DNA of 61,429 bases from Enterococcus sp. (GCF_022711995.1 NZ_JALAHI010000083.1:1-61429), one strand, 5' to 3'. Positions 28,139-37,194 are shown, counted from the first letter of the stretch. Translations and numbers: made by a program. The notes: generated by a model not told the origin, from the sequence alone.

Positions 28139-29692
28139 TCAAGCGTTTCCAATTTTCTTGGGTTGATACTGAAAATAGCGGAAATCCGCAAAGGTGCCTT
28201 TAAAAACACCTAAGTCTTGTACAGTGATACCAACAAAGTTTCCCGTAAATCCGCCAGCTAAAAACAGTATATGTTGCCTTTGACCAAATTTTTGCCAATC
28301 ACTCCCTTGTTTATAATAAAACTGCGCGCTTTCATGATCCACGACCACTTTCAAAGAAATTGCTTGATTTTCGATCGCTACTTGCTCTTCTAACAAACAA
28401 AATTCTCCTTTGGTACAGCGCATCATCCGCAGAACAATCCCTAATGTTTCATCATACGTGACACATTGATACAAATAGTTTTCTTCATTTAAATATAAGC
28501 ACATCCCTGCCATTTGGTTGAATGTTTTTGGTTCAAAACGCAACTCTGTTTGCGCCGAAAACTGAAAGTCTTTTTGACGGATGGCAAGTAAATGTTTTTG
28601 GAAAGTGGATTGCAGCGATTCTCCAGATAGCATCCGCAAAAAACCTGGCCGGGAAGATAGATCGCACCATGAGGCTTCTGGTAAAATTCTGCGACCATTC
28701 CACTCTTTCTTTAATGAATCCGTAAACGGATCATAAAAATCGGTCTCCTTGGCTTGAACAGTAGCCGCTTTGATTTGAATGGCCTGATCGGGAATTTTTT
28801 TCCCATTGGCCAATGCAAGCCAATTATCCTCTGTCCAATAAACTTCTTGGAGAGCTGTTTCTCTTCCTAAAATTGCTGCGCCCTCAATAGGCCGCGTCAT
28901 TAGATAACTCATAAACCATTGTCCAGCTGGCGTCTCCACAAGGCTTCCGTGCCCAGTACATTTGAATGGTGTATCCGGACTTTCTTTGGCAGTCATCATT
29001 GGATAATTAGGATCTGTCTCATAGGGTCCAGTGATCTCTTTGCTGCGACAAACTGTAACCGCATGATCTTTCCCAGTACCGCCTTCTGCCGTTAGTAAAT
29101 AATAATAGCCATTGCGATGGTATAAATGAGGCGCTTCGGTTTTGGCTAACTGGGTGCCAGAAAAGATTTTGTAGATCGGACCTGTCAACTTTTCTTCTTT
29201 TAAATCCAGTTCTTGCAGCACAATCCCTGCAGATTTATTTGGTGTCTCATACCGATAGTCCCAAATTTCATTCAGCAGCCATTTTCTGCCGTTGCGATCA
29301 TGGAATAAGGAGGGATCAAATCCACTGGAATTAAGATACAGCGGCTCACTCCACGGTCCGTGGATACTATCTGCCGTGATCAGATAGTTGTGGCAATCCT
29401 TAAAAGGTCGAGTGGTATTTTTGACATTGGTGTACACGCAATAGAATTTTCCTGCATCATAACTGATTTGAGGCGCCCAAATACTACAGTTAGAGGGGTT
29501 GCCTTTTAGATCTGCTTGGTCTGTCAGAAGATCTGTTTCGTGAAACCAATTCACTAAATCATTTGAAGTGTAGATACGAATACCTGGAAGCCATTCAAAT
29601 GAAGAAACAGCAATATAATAAGTATTTTCCACTCTTAAAATACAAGGATCGGGGTTAAATCCCGGTAAAATCGGATTTATAATCGTTGTCAC
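28139..29692 (-). CDS. GH43-family glycosidase (beta-xylosidase / alpha-L-arabinofuranosidase type)
   Basis: A 517-aa enzyme without signal peptide, so cytoplasmic. The five-bladed propeller starts PILPGFNPDPCILRVENTYY (general base Asp in NPDPC, ~15), continues with DPSLFHD (pKa-modulating Asp) and has TEAPHLYHRNGYYYLLTAEGG (general acid Glu). A C-terminal beta-sandwich (~320-517) is typical of XynB-like GH43. It likely removes arabinose or xylose side chains from imported pectic oligosaccharides. The start is GTG 29692 with AAAGGAAG upstream; the frame is open farther but overlaps the DUF4064 gene. Confidence 0.92.
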   Translation of the reverse strand: MTTIINPILPGFNPDPCILRVENTYYIAVSSFEWLPGIRIYTSNDLVNWFHETDLLTDQADLKGNPSNCSIWAPQISYDAGKFYCVYTNVKNTTRPFKDCHNYLITADSIHGPWSEPLYLNSSGFDPSLFHDRNGRKWLLNEIWDYRYETPNKSAGIVLQELDLKEEKLTGPIYKIFSGTQLAKTEAPHLYHRNGYYYLLTAEGGTGKDHAVTVCRSKEITGPYETDPNYPMMTAKESPDTPFKCTGHGSLVETPAGQWFMSYLMTRPIEGAAILGRETALQEVYWTEDNWLALANGKKIPDQAIQIKAATVQAKETDFYDPFTDSLKKEWNGRRILPEASWCDLSSRPGFLRMLSGESLQSTFQKHLLAIRQKDFQFSAQTELRFEPKTFNQMAGMCLYLNEENYLYQCVTYDETLGIVLRMMRCTKGEFCLLEEQVAIENQAISLKVVVDHESAQFYYKQGSDWQKFGQRQHILFLAGGFTGNFVGITVQDLGVFKGTFADFRYFQYQPKKIGNA

Positions 29693-29706
29693 TTTTTTCT
29701 TCCTTT

Positions 29707-30132
29707 CTAGGTTTGAGGAAAAGCTGCTTTTTCTGATGGGCGGCGAAAGAAGCACAGCCCTCCAGCAATCAAGAAGAAAAAGGCAATCGGGAATGCGAGC
29801 AATTGACTTCCTATCAGACAGCAAATTCCAGCAATCAAATATAATGTACCAGCTTTTTTACGATAATTACGGTAAGTAAGCAAGAGGCTGGCTGCAGCAA
29901 TGAGGACTAGCACGAGTAAAAGGGTAAAACCGAACCAGGCACCCAAAGATTTGAATAATTCCAGTGCTTCTGTTAGCGGCATACCAGTCATGATGCTAGG
30001 AAAGACTGGGGTAAACAGTTGTTTGAAATCGGCTAGAGAGATTTGATTGATGATTAACGTATATCCGCCAAGAAAGACAACCGCTAAAGCCCCGCCGATC
30101 CAGCCGAATAAAAGCTCAATGTTCCTCTTCAT
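29707..30132 (-). CDS. DUF4064-like four-helix membrane protein
   Basis: A 141-aa protein with four membrane helices (~8-28, ~65-85, ~95-112, ~113-130) and an extracytoplasmic loop between the first two (QISLADFKQLFTPVFPSIMTG). This is the layout of DUF4064 proteins of Firmicutes, function unknown. It overlaps the pectinesterase gene by 17 bp and precedes GH43 by 14 bp, so it is fully embedded in the operon. Why a small membrane protein sits between cytosolic enzymes is unclear. Confidence 0.75.
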   Translation of the reverse strand: MKRNIELLFGWIGGALAVVFLGGYTLIINQISLADFKQLFTPVFPSIMTGMPLTEALELFKSLGAWFGFTLLLVLVLIAAASLLLTYRNYRKKAGTLYLIAGICCLIGSQLLAFPIAFFFLIAGGLCFFRRPSEKAAFPQT

Positions 30133-31042
30133 AATCCTTCGCTCCTTTAATAGTTAGCCACGAGTCCCTCACGGGTAATTTTGTATAATAACAATTTTCT
30201 TCACGGTAGTGGACCGTGGATCGATCGGTCAACTGCCAATCATGCCAACCAGCATCAACTAATTGGGCATCGAAGCGGCAACCAGTAAACAATGTTTTGG
30301 CATATTTCCGCCATGGACGCCCTAAGTAGTAGGGTTTATCTCCTGAGATCACACAATCGCTAAAGATCAATCCTTTCTGATTCAATGGAGTTGACGCAGC
30401 AGTGAGATAATTGGTTTGCGGACTGTTTTTACAGTGAATCCGACACTGGTAGAAACAAGCACTGCCTCCACCGAAAATAAAGTCTACCGTACCGCTAATG
30501 TCACATTGATAGAACATACTCTCTTGAACCGGATAACTTTTTTTGACCCAAGGGCTTTCTAATGGGAGCCCAGTTTTGTTTTTTGCGGGTAAAGGGCCTA
30601 AACAGAGCGTGTCCTGATAGGCATCCAATAGACAGGAGACAAAGGATAGATTGGTGCCCTCTAGGTAGACAGCAACTGCTTGTCCTACTTGATTGCCCAT
30701 GCCCGCCTGATTTGCCACGCGAATATTTTCCATATAGATGTCCTCTCCATTGATGAAGAGGGTTGCCGTTTGGAAGGTTCCTCGCACTTTTCCCTGTTCG
30801 TCCTTTTCAAAAGCCCCACAGCTTGCCACAATCTCCACCGAACCTTTACCCACCAATGACAGCTGATTGCGATAGATTTTGATGGTTTCCGCATAGATGC
30901 CTTCATCAATCACAATCTCGCAGCTTCCCGCTAGTTTATCGGCAAAATCAATTGCGGACTGAATTTGTTTAAACTGACAGTCTTCACTTGATCCTACCGT
31001 GAGTCTATGCTGTCTAAATGGCGGTTTAGGAACGCACGCCAT
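30116..31042 (-). CDS. Cytoplasmic pectinesterase (CE8)
   Basis: Removes methyl esters from galacturonosyl residues, giving methanol and free carboxylates. The 308-aa right-handed beta-helix protein has all CE8 active-site motifs: GQAVAVYL (Q121), QDTL (D144), DFIFGG (D187 nucleophile) and LGRPW (R242, W244). There is no signal peptide, in contrast to secreted pectinesterases, so it must act on imported oligosaccharides. The start overlaps the upstream hydrolase gene by 49 bp; GGAG lies 11 bp before it. Confidence 0.94.
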   Translation of the reverse strand: MACVPKPPFRQHRLTVGSSEDCQFKQIQSAIDFADKLAGSCEIVIDEGIYAETIKIYRNQLSLVGKGSVEIVASCGAFEKDEQGKVRGTFQTATLFINGEDIYMENIRVANQAGMGNQVGQAVAVYLEGTNLSFVSCLLDAYQDTLCLGPLPAKNKTGLPLESPWVKKSYPVQESMFYQCDISGTVDFIFGGGSACFYQCRIHCKNSPQTNYLTAASTPLNQKGLIFSDCVISGDKPYYLGRPWRKYAKTLFTGCRFDAQLVDAGWHDWQLTDRSTVHYREENCYYTKLPVRDSWLTIKGAKDYEEEH

Positions 31043-31896
31043 GTCCGTCTCATCTCCTTTGTCTCCTCATGGGCTCCCTTGAAGATTTTTGCTTGCCAAT
31101 GCTCCGGTTGGCCTAAAGAACTATAGTATGCCTGTAATTCTTGATTGATTTTTTCTACACCAGCAATGGGACATAACGGATCAGACTGCCCAACTAAGCT
31201 TAAACGGGGGCGAGGGGCGATCATTTTTTGGATATCTGCGGTGGAAAAAGCAGTCAGCACACCGGGAACGTAATAATAATACCCATGTTTATCCAGACGG
31301 TTTTCATCGATCAATGTCTGATAATCGACTTGTGCGGCAAGATCTACCACTAGAGCGATTCGTTCATCGACTGCAGCCAGCCACCAGCTCATCAGTCCAC
31401 CCATAGACATTCCGATGGTAGCGATTTGATGGCTATCGACTTCTGTTCTGGATAAGATATAACTTAAAAATTGCTGGTTGTCGTAGATTCGTTGTCCCCA
31501 AAGGGTTTGGCCGTAGAGACTAAATTTCTTGAAAAGAGCACTTTCCCCCTGTTCCCTTTCTCCAAAGCCCCACATATCGATTGCACCAACAGCATAGCCA
31601 TCTTCGATCAATGCCTCCAGAAAACTTTCCGGCTGCAAATAGGAGCTGCTGCTGCGCAATTCTTCTTTGCCACTGGTAAAATCACCGCCGTGGGAGTGGT
31701 TGAACAGGACAAAAGGCACCGGCTGGTTGCCATAGGGGTAGGCAAAATAAGCAGGAACAGGTTCTTGTTGATTGAGATCAAGCAACAGTTTTTCTAAACA
31801 GTAGCTTTCGGTATAAATCAGTTCCTTTTCTAAGAGAACGGGTTCCTGTTGAGGGAAAGTTCCCAGAAAATGTTGCAATCTTTGTTGCTGATTCAC
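30994..31896 (-). CDS. Alpha/beta hydrolase (putative pectin acetyl- or other esterase)
   Basis: A 300-aa serine hydrolase of the dienelactone-hydrolase/acetyl-xylan-esterase-like group. The nucleophile elbow is GMSMGGLMSWW (Ser ~173), an oxyanion region NHSHGGDF lies near residue 66, and the catalytic His is in FKGAHEETKEM near the C-terminus. No signal peptide. It starts in a 4-bp ATGA overlap with GH28 and its end overlaps pectinesterase. De-acetylation of galacturonan is the natural guess from context, but the substrate is not shown by sequence. Confidence 0.85.
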   Translation of the reverse strand: MNQQQRLQHFLGTFPQQEPVLLEKELIYTESYCLEKLLLDLNQQEPVPAYFAYPYGNQPVPFVLFNHSHGGDFTSGKEELRSSSSYLQPESFLEALIEDGYAVGAIDMWGFGEREQGESALFKKFSLYGQTLWGQRIYDNQQFLSYILSRTEVDSHQIATIGMSMGGLMSWWLAAVDERIALVVDLAAQVDYQTLIDENRLDKHGYYYYVPGVLTAFSTADIQKMIAPRPRLSLVGQSDPLCPIAGVEKINQELQAYYSSLGQPEHWQAKIFKGAHEETKEMRRTWRAFLNRHLDSIDSR

Positions 31897-33206
31897 GTGA
31901 AATCTCCTTGAACCACGAGAGGGCGGCCATTTTCCAGCGAGCGGTCTACCGTGATTCCTTGACTGTTTTCGACATGGAAAGGATTTTCTACATCTACTAA
32001 TTCCAAACGATCAAACTGAATGTTTTTGGCGCAACCAATATAGAAACCTTGCTTGCTCATTTCATTCATTCCGGTCATCATCGCTGGTTTCCCGGGCAGG
32101 GGATTTTTTGCCATGGAGATCGAAACATCTTGAAAGGAAACATCAGAGATAAATTGTTCGGATAAGCCATAGATAAATCCAGCAGCTGCATGGACATTTC
32201 GGGCGGAGATATTGGCAAAGTGAATGCGCCTAAATTGAGGCGTTTCTTCTGTAATTGGGTACGGATTTTTATCCCAGACATACTTTTCCTTGCCTTTTGG
32301 CCCACAGAAATAATACAGATTCAATGTAAAGGGGCAAATCACATTGTCCATAATCAGGTTATTGACCCGAATATCTTCAATGATCCCGCCTCTTCCTCTG
32401 CGGGATTTCAAACGAATACCGCGATCGGTATCTTGAAAAATACAGTTTGTGATGGTCACATGACGAATATCTCCGCTCATTTCACTTCCTAGCACCACAC
32501 CACCATGACCATGCAGCATTTGACAGTTGGTGATGGTGATATTCTCGCAAGAAACTCGGTCTTTTGTCTCTTCTGTTCCTGATTTGATGGCAATACAGTC
32601 ATCCCCCACATCGATCAAACAATTGCTGATACGAACATTTTTACAGGACTCCGGATCAATCCCATCGGTATTTGGTGAATCTGCGGGATTGTTGATTTTG
32701 ACATTATCCACGGTTACGTCTTGGCACAAGATGGGGTTAACTGTCCAACTAGGAGAATTGATCAAGCGAATATCCCGCAATGTGATCTGCTGACAGGAAT
32801 CAAAACTAATCAGCTTTGGACGAGGATATGCCAACTGTTCTGGATGTTCACGGAAAACCTGCCACCATTTCTGCCCTTGGCCATCTAATGTACCAAAACC
32901 AGTGATGGCAATATTCTCGGCGTCTTCCGCATAAATACAAGAGGCATGGACTTCCCTTTTCACTCCCTCCCAGCGAGAAACGACCACCGGATATTCTTTC
33001 GGATCATCTGAAAAGCGGAGAATCGCTCCCGGTTGTAAGTGCAGCTCGACATGACTTTTCAGCACTAGCGAGCCGGTGGGATAGATACCTGAAGCAAAAA
33101 TCAAGCGTCCGCCTCCTGCCTGATGCAGCTGGTCGATCTGTGCTTGAATCGTCGCTGTCATGGATCCTTCTGCTGTAAATTCTTTCGCGTCAATGTGTCT
33201 TTCCAT
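31893..33206 (-). CDS. GH28 polygalacturonase, cytoplasmic
   Basis: A 437-aa beta-helix enzyme hydrolysing alpha-1,4-galacturonosyl bonds. The GH28 motifs are complete: SPNTDGID (~173-180), DDCIAIKSG (~200, two catalytic Asp), GHGGVVLGSE (~227, catalytic-site His) and RGIRLKS (~255). It starts MERHIDAKEF with no signal peptide; GGAG lies 5-6 bp upstream and this fixes the start at 33206, 17 bp inside the end of the GH105 gene. Intracellular location fits an exo-acting enzyme on short oligogalacturonides. Confidence 0.95.
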   Translation of the reverse strand: MERHIDAKEFTAEGSMTATIQAQIDQLHQAGGGRLIFASGIYPTGSLVLKSHVELHLQPGAILRFSDDPKEYPVVVSRWEGVKREVHASCIYAEDAENIAITGFGTLDGQGQKWWQVFREHPEQLAYPRPKLISFDSCQQITLRDIRLINSPSWTVNPILCQDVTVDNVKINNPADSPNTDGIDPESCKNVRISNCLIDVGDDCIAIKSGTEETKDRVSCENITITNCQMLHGHGGVVLGSEMSGDIRHVTITNCIFQDTDRGIRLKSRRGRGGIIEDIRVNNLIMDNVICPFTLNLYYFCGPKGKEKYVWDKNPYPITEETPQFRRIHFANISARNVHAAAGFIYGLSEQFISDVSFQDVSISMAKNPLPGKPAMMTGMNEMSKQGFYIGCAKNIQFDRLELVDVENPFHVENSQGITVDRSLENGRPLVVQGDFT

Positions 33207-34323
33207 TTTTATCTCCTTCCATACTGAGGGGTTCCAATAAAAGACTTGCCTGCAAGAAAGCACCGTAGCCTTTAAAATCATTGGTAATAATTGGTTCGCT
33301 GATGTAATAGACAAAGGAGCCATCCCGCTTGTCTGCTCCTCCAAGGCCGGCTACTTGACAGTTTCTTGTCAAATTTAGCCATCCATTTGCTGTAATAAAT
33401 ACAAACTCATCAATGATCCCTTGATACGTCTCTTGGATAAAAAGATCCCAACTCTCGTCAAGAACGCCAATGTTGCGGGCTTTCGCAGCTGCATAACAGA
33501 TCATAGAAGATGCTGAGGCTTCCAGATAATTCCCGTGTTGCTGACCTTTATCCAGCACTTGGTACCACACTTTCTTTTCTTTGTCCCGAACTTTTGCTAA
33601 TGCTTGCAAACAACGATGAAACATGGTCTGCAATTCTTCTGTAAGCGCCGGAGACTCAATCAAAGCGATGGTATCGATGAGGGCCATCATAAACCAACCC
33701 ATTGAGCGGCCCCAGAAATTTGCGGAACAGCCGGTTTGAGGATCGGACCAAAATTGCACTTTTTTCTCATCCCAAGCATGGTAAAGCAACCCGCTTTGCG
33801 CATCTACCGTATGCTGGTAGCAAAGTCTGAATTGTTTGATCACTTCCGTCAGTCCTTGGCCATCAGCAAAGGTCAGCAAATACTCTGCCAAAAATGGTGC
33901 TCCCATATAAAGACCATCCAGCCACATCTGATGCGGATAGATCTTTTTGTGCCAAAAACCCCCTTCCGAAGTACGAGGCATCTTTTCTAGCTGCAAATAC
34001 AAAAGATCCAATGCTTGCCGGTATTTTTCTTCACCAGTTTCTTGATACAGTAGAAACAACAGTTTGCCATTATTGATATGATCGATATTCATTGCATCAA
34101 AGTCATAATTTTTGATAGTGCCATCTTCTTGAATGTAGAAATCAAGGGTTTCTTTCAGATAGTTCACATACTTCTTCTCATTGGTTTGAAGGTAGGCTTC
34201 TTTGACCCCTTGAAGTACCACTCCAATATCATAGGACCACTTCCCATGATAAACGCGTTCATTTGGTAAAAGCTGGTATCGCTCAAATAATGTGTTCAAT
34301 GCAACTTCGGATAATTTTGTCAA
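33190..34323 (-). CDS. GH105 unsaturated galacturonyl/rhamnogalacturonyl hydrolase
   Basis: Removes the delta-4,5-unsaturated uronate from the non-reducing end of lyase-generated pectic oligosaccharides; the product rearranges to 5-keto-4-deoxyuronate, the KduI substrate. The 377-aa (alpha/alpha)6 barrel shows IDHINNGK (D81) and YPHQMWLDGLYMGAP (D136), matching the two catalytic-site Asp of YteR/YesR. The start is TTG 34323 with AAAGGA upstream. No signal peptide. No polysaccharide lyase is in the window, so its substrate must come from outside lyases or from other genes. Confidence 0.93.
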   Translation of the reverse strand: MTKLSEVALNTLFERYQLLPNERVYHGKWSYDIGVVLQGVKEAYLQTNEKKYVNYLKETLDFYIQEDGTIKNYDFDAMNIDHINNGKLLFLLYQETGEEKYRQALDLLYLQLEKMPRTSEGGFWHKKIYPHQMWLDGLYMGAPFLAEYLLTFADGQGLTEVIKQFRLCYQHTVDAQSGLLYHAWDEKKVQFWSDPQTGCSANFWGRSMGWFMMALIDTIALIESPALTEELQTMFHRCLQALAKVRDKEKKVWYQVLDKGQQHGNYLEASASSMICYAAAKARNIGVLDESWDLFIQETYQGIIDEFVFITANGWLNLTRNCQVAGLGGADKRDGSFVYYISEPIITNDFKGYGAFLQASLLLEPLSMEGDKNGKTH

Positions 34324-34339
34324 CGCTCATTCGTCCTTT

Positions 34340-34975
34340 CTAAATTGAAGCTTCTTTCAGAATCGGCTCCGGTTCCTTTTTAGGCGTCATCTCTTGTAAA
34401 ATCAATTTACCGGGGATCGCCAAAACAAAACCTGCAAAACCAATTCCAAAGAAAAATAAACTAGCGGGTAAATAGAGGGAAGCTAGAATATAACAGCCGA
34501 TAAGTACAGTCCAACTAATGATGGAATAATGAAGGTACCCTAATCCTAGCAATGCACTTCCTCGCAGGATTTCTTTAATCGTGGCAAATTTTGTAGCCGC
34601 CATCACTGTATACACATGGGTAAACATAAATTGACTAACGATCAAAACGAGTACATTTGCCACTTGGAAATACCAGCGAAGCGGTGAAAAAATATTGGTG
34701 ATCAAAATCAGCATCACTCCCCCATAAAGCCAGCTCACTAGTAGCGACTGGCGGTAGCGTTCTTTGAAAAAATGAAAGAAGCTTTTGGTTATAGGGGGAT
34801 GCTCTTTTAATCTCAACCAACGATCGTAGTATTTCATCATGGCATAGGTTGCTGGTCCTGCACCAAAAATCACCAAGCCAAAGAGGGTGAATAACAGCCA
34901 TAATACGTGTAAGTAGGCAATCGTCAAAAAACCGATCATGACTGTATTGATGCGATTTATTTTTTCGATAGTCAT
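34340..34975 (-). CDS. YesL-like DUF624 membrane protein
   Basis: A 211-aa integral membrane protein with five helices, starting with a charged MTIEKINRINTVM segment followed by FGLVIFGAGPATYAMMKYYDRWL, the hallmark of the DUF624/YesL family. Such proteins are regularly encoded next to LplB/LplC permeases in Firmicute glycan clusters and may assist assembly or sensing; the function is unproven. It lies 12 bp after the LplB gene and 16 bp before GH105. Confidence 0.9.
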   Translation of the reverse strand: MTIEKINRINTVMIGFLTIAYLHVLWLLFTLFGLVIFGAGPATYAMMKYYDRWLRLKEHPPITKSFFHFFKERYRQSLLVSWLYGGVMLILITNIFSPLRWYFQVANVLVLIVSQFMFTHVYTVMAATKFATIKEILRGSALLGLGYLHYSIISWTVLIGCYILASLYLPASLFFFGIGFAGFVLAIPGKLILQEMTPKKEPEPILKEASI

Positions 34976-34987
34976 TGAAACGCCTCC

Positions 34988-35959
34988 TTAATAAATCCCA
35001 TCTTCTCCTACTTTCTTTGCTAAACGGTTAGCAAAGACAACTAAGATCAACCCAACAACGCCCTTGAATAATCCGACTGCTGTTGAATAACTTAATTGGC
35101 CATTTTGAATCCCCGCTGTAAATACATAGGTATCAAAAATTTGGGCAACGTCGCGATTCATTGAGTTCATCAATAAGAACATATGCTCAAATCCCATATC
35201 TAGGATCGAACCAATTTTTAATATCAGCAATGTCACGATCGTTGGTCGAATACAAGGGAGTGTGATATGCCACATTTTACGCAGTTTCCCAGCGCCATCC
35301 ATATCCGCTGCTTCATACAACTGTTCATCGACGTTGGTAATTGCCGCTAAATAAACGATCGTCCCCCAACCTGCGCCTTTCCACAGATCTTGGAAAATAT
35401 ACATCGGACGAAGCCAAGCTTTGCTGGTCAGAAATGAAATTCGCTGGCCGCCGAACTGTTCGATCAAATTATTGATGACACCGCCTTCTGTTGTAAGCAG
35501 CACATAGAAAATCGATACCACGATTACCCATGACATGAAGTGCGGCAAATATATAATCGTTTGAATGCCCTTTTTCAATCGCTGGCTACGGACCTCATTG
35601 AGCATTAATGCCAAAATGATTGGGAAGGGAAAAGAAATCGTCAGATTCAATAAAAACATGATCAGCGTATTCTTCATTAACATCATGAATGTATCTTCCG
35701 TAAATAAACGAATAAAGTGTGTCAATCCTACAAACGGACTATCGAGAATCCCGATAAAGGGCTGATAATCTTGAAAGGCGATAACAAGTCCGCCCATCGG
35801 AAGATACTTAAATAAGAGGAAATAGACAATTCCTGGCAGCAACATCAAATAAAGCGCTCGGTTCTTTTTGATCTGTGCCCATTTTTTCTTTTTTAATTTT
35901 ATTCGCTGTTCTTTTTCACTCAGTGGCGAAAAATAGTTTTGTTCCATATTGTTTTCCAA
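34988..35959 (-). CDS. LplB/YtcP-type sugar ABC permease 1
   Basis: A 323-aa inner-membrane permease with six helices. An Arg/Lys-rich N-terminus precedes NRALYLMLLPGIVYFLLFKYLPMGG, the standard opening of LplB-type permeases. The EAA loop reads EAADMDGAGKLRKMWHITLP (~225), which contacts the ATPase. First gene of the pectin operon. The start is TTG 35959, 8 bp after GGAGG; ATG 35947 would be too far from that site. Partner permease is on the opposite strand. Confidence 0.93.
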   Translation of the reverse strand: MENNMEQNYFSPLSEKEQRIKLKKKKWAQIKKNRALYLMLLPGIVYFLLFKYLPMGGLVIAFQDYQPFIGILDSPFVGLTHFIRLFTEDTFMMLMKNTLIMFLLNLTISFPFPIILALMLNEVRSQRLKKGIQTIIYLPHFMSWVIVVSIFYVLLTTEGGVINNLIEQFGGQRISFLTSKAWLRPMYIFQDLWKGAGWGTIVYLAAITNVDEQLYEAADMDGAGKLRKMWHITLPCIRPTIVTLLILKIGSILDMGFEHMFLLMNSMNRDVAQIFDTYVFTAGIQNGQLSYSTAVGLFKGVVGLILVVFANRLAKKVGEDGIY

Positions 35960-36016
35960 TCGTACAACCTCCGTTTCAATTTCTTTACTGAATCCATGTT
36001 ATCTTGGAATAGAAAT

Positions 36017-36036
36017 AACGTATATAATCATTTTCC
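36017..36036 (+). repeat. Left arm of 20-bp inverted repeat in the divergent promoter region
   Basis: AACGTATATAATCATTTTCC, matching the reverse complement of 36143-36162 at 19 of 20 positions. Each arm contains TATAAT, facing inward. It may be a regulator site or a pair of face-to-face -10 elements for the divergent permease genes. Confidence 0.7.
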
Positions 36037-36041
36037 ACTAT

Positions 36042-36056
36042 TTGAAAACGCATACA
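36042..36056 (+). promoter_or_regulatory. Candidate CcpA cre site between the divergent permease genes
   Basis: TTGAAAACGCATACA fits the consensus WTGNAANCGNWNNCW at every fixed position. It lies between the arms of the inverted repeat, so glucose repression of both permease transcripts is plausible. Confidence 0.6.
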
Positions 36057-36142
36057 AAATTTCTTGGGCATTTTTCTGTAGGATATTGTATAAAATGCTT
36101 ATGTACCAATGGTTAGACCGTGATTGTGATTTTTTTAACATG

Positions 36143-36162
36143 GGAAGATGATTATATACGTT
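36143..36162 (-). repeat. Right arm of 20-bp inverted repeat
   Basis: GGAAGATGATTATATACGTT, pairing with 36017-36036 (one mismatch), 106 bp from it. It is 60 bp before the LplC start codon. Confidence 0.7.
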
Positions 36163-36221
36163 GCAGTGATTCCGTGATAAATTCAAACTATTCATAAACA
36201 AAAAAAACGGAGGGATGTTTC

Positions 36222-37109
36222 ATGCAACAACTTTTAAAGAAAAAAAGGCAATCCGGAAGCGAGGGAGTCATTCAAGGGTTTATTATCGCTTTTCTTTTGC
36301 TCTTTACATTGATGTGTTTACTGCCCTTTCTGAATATCTTAGGTAGCTCATTTGCTACACCTTCAGAAATCGCCACGAGAACGTTTATTATTATTCCTAG
36401 AGAGTTTACTCTAAATGCTTATCGGTATATCTTGTCTACACCGACTATCTTTCAGAGTATCGGTGTTTCGATCCTGGTAACCGTATTAGGAACCTTTCTT
36501 TCTATGGTAGTAACTTCATTGATGGCCTATGCATTGTCTCGAAAATATTTACACGGCAGAGGGATTTTTAATTTTATCGTCGTCTTCACTATGCTTTTTA
36601 GCGGAGGCATGATCCCTACCTTTATTTTGGTACAAAGTTTAGGGTTGATCGATTCGATCTGGTCCTTGATTTTGCCCGGAGTCGTCAGTGCCTATAATAT
36701 GATCATCATGCGGAATTTCTTCCAAGGCATTCCTGATAGCTTAGAAGAATCGGCGAAAATGGATGGTTGCTCTGACTGGGGTGTCTTTTTCCGCATCATT
36801 TTACCATTGTCCTTGCCTTCCATTGCGACGATATCCTTGTTTTATGCCGTTGCCTATTGGAATACCTTTCAGTCAGCAATTCTTTATATCAATGATTCCT
36901 CCAAATGGCCGATCCAAGTCTTGTTGCGCCAAATCGTGATCGTTTCCAGCGGAATGAATGCTGATGCTTCCAGCGTGGATGTCGTGCCTCCTGCACAGTC
37001 CGTCAAAATGGCCGTAATCACCATCGCAACTCTGCCTATGTTGATTGCTTATCCGTTTGTTCAAAAGTATTTTGTGAAAGGAGCTATGGTCGGCTCTGTC
37101 AAAGGCTAA
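36222..37109 (+). CDS. LplC-type sugar ABC permease 2
   Basis: A 295-aa permease with six helices, the MalG/LplC-type partner of the LplB protein. It has FSGGMIPTFILVQSLGLIDSIWSLILP and the EAA loop EESAKMDGCSDWGVFFRIILPLS, and ends KGAMVGSVKG, the typical C-terminus of the subfamily. CGGAGGG precedes the ATG. It is transcribed alone and away from the rest of the operon, which is unusual since LplB and LplC genes are normally adjacent. A terminator follows. Confidence 0.93.
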   Translation: MQQLLKKKRQSGSEGVIQGFIIAFLLLFTLMCLLPFLNILGSSFATPSEIATRTFIIIPREFTLNAYRYILSTPTIFQSIGVSILVTVLGTFLSMVVTSLMAYALSRKYLHGRGIFNFIVVFTMLFSGGMIPTFILVQSLGLIDSIWSLILPGVVSAYNMIIMRNFFQGIPDSLEESAKMDGCSDWGVFFRIILPLSLPSIATISLFYAVAYWNTFQSAILYINDSSKWPIQVLLRQIVIVSSGMNADASSVDVVPPAQSVKMAVITIATLPMLIAYPFVQKYFVKGAMVGSVKG

Positions 37110-37120
37110 CTATCGATCGT

Positions 37121-37194
37121 AAAAAAAGAACCTTCAATGTAGCTGTCTGAAATGGCTGACTCCCCTTCAGACAATGCATTGAAGTTTTTTTTTG
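37121..37194. terminator. Terminator between the LplC and AraC-type regulator genes
   Basis: CTTCAATG (37132-37139) pairs with CATTGAAG (37177-37184) and an inner TGTCTGAA/TTCAGACA stem. A-run on the left and nine T on the right; both convergent genes can use it. Confidence 0.88.
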
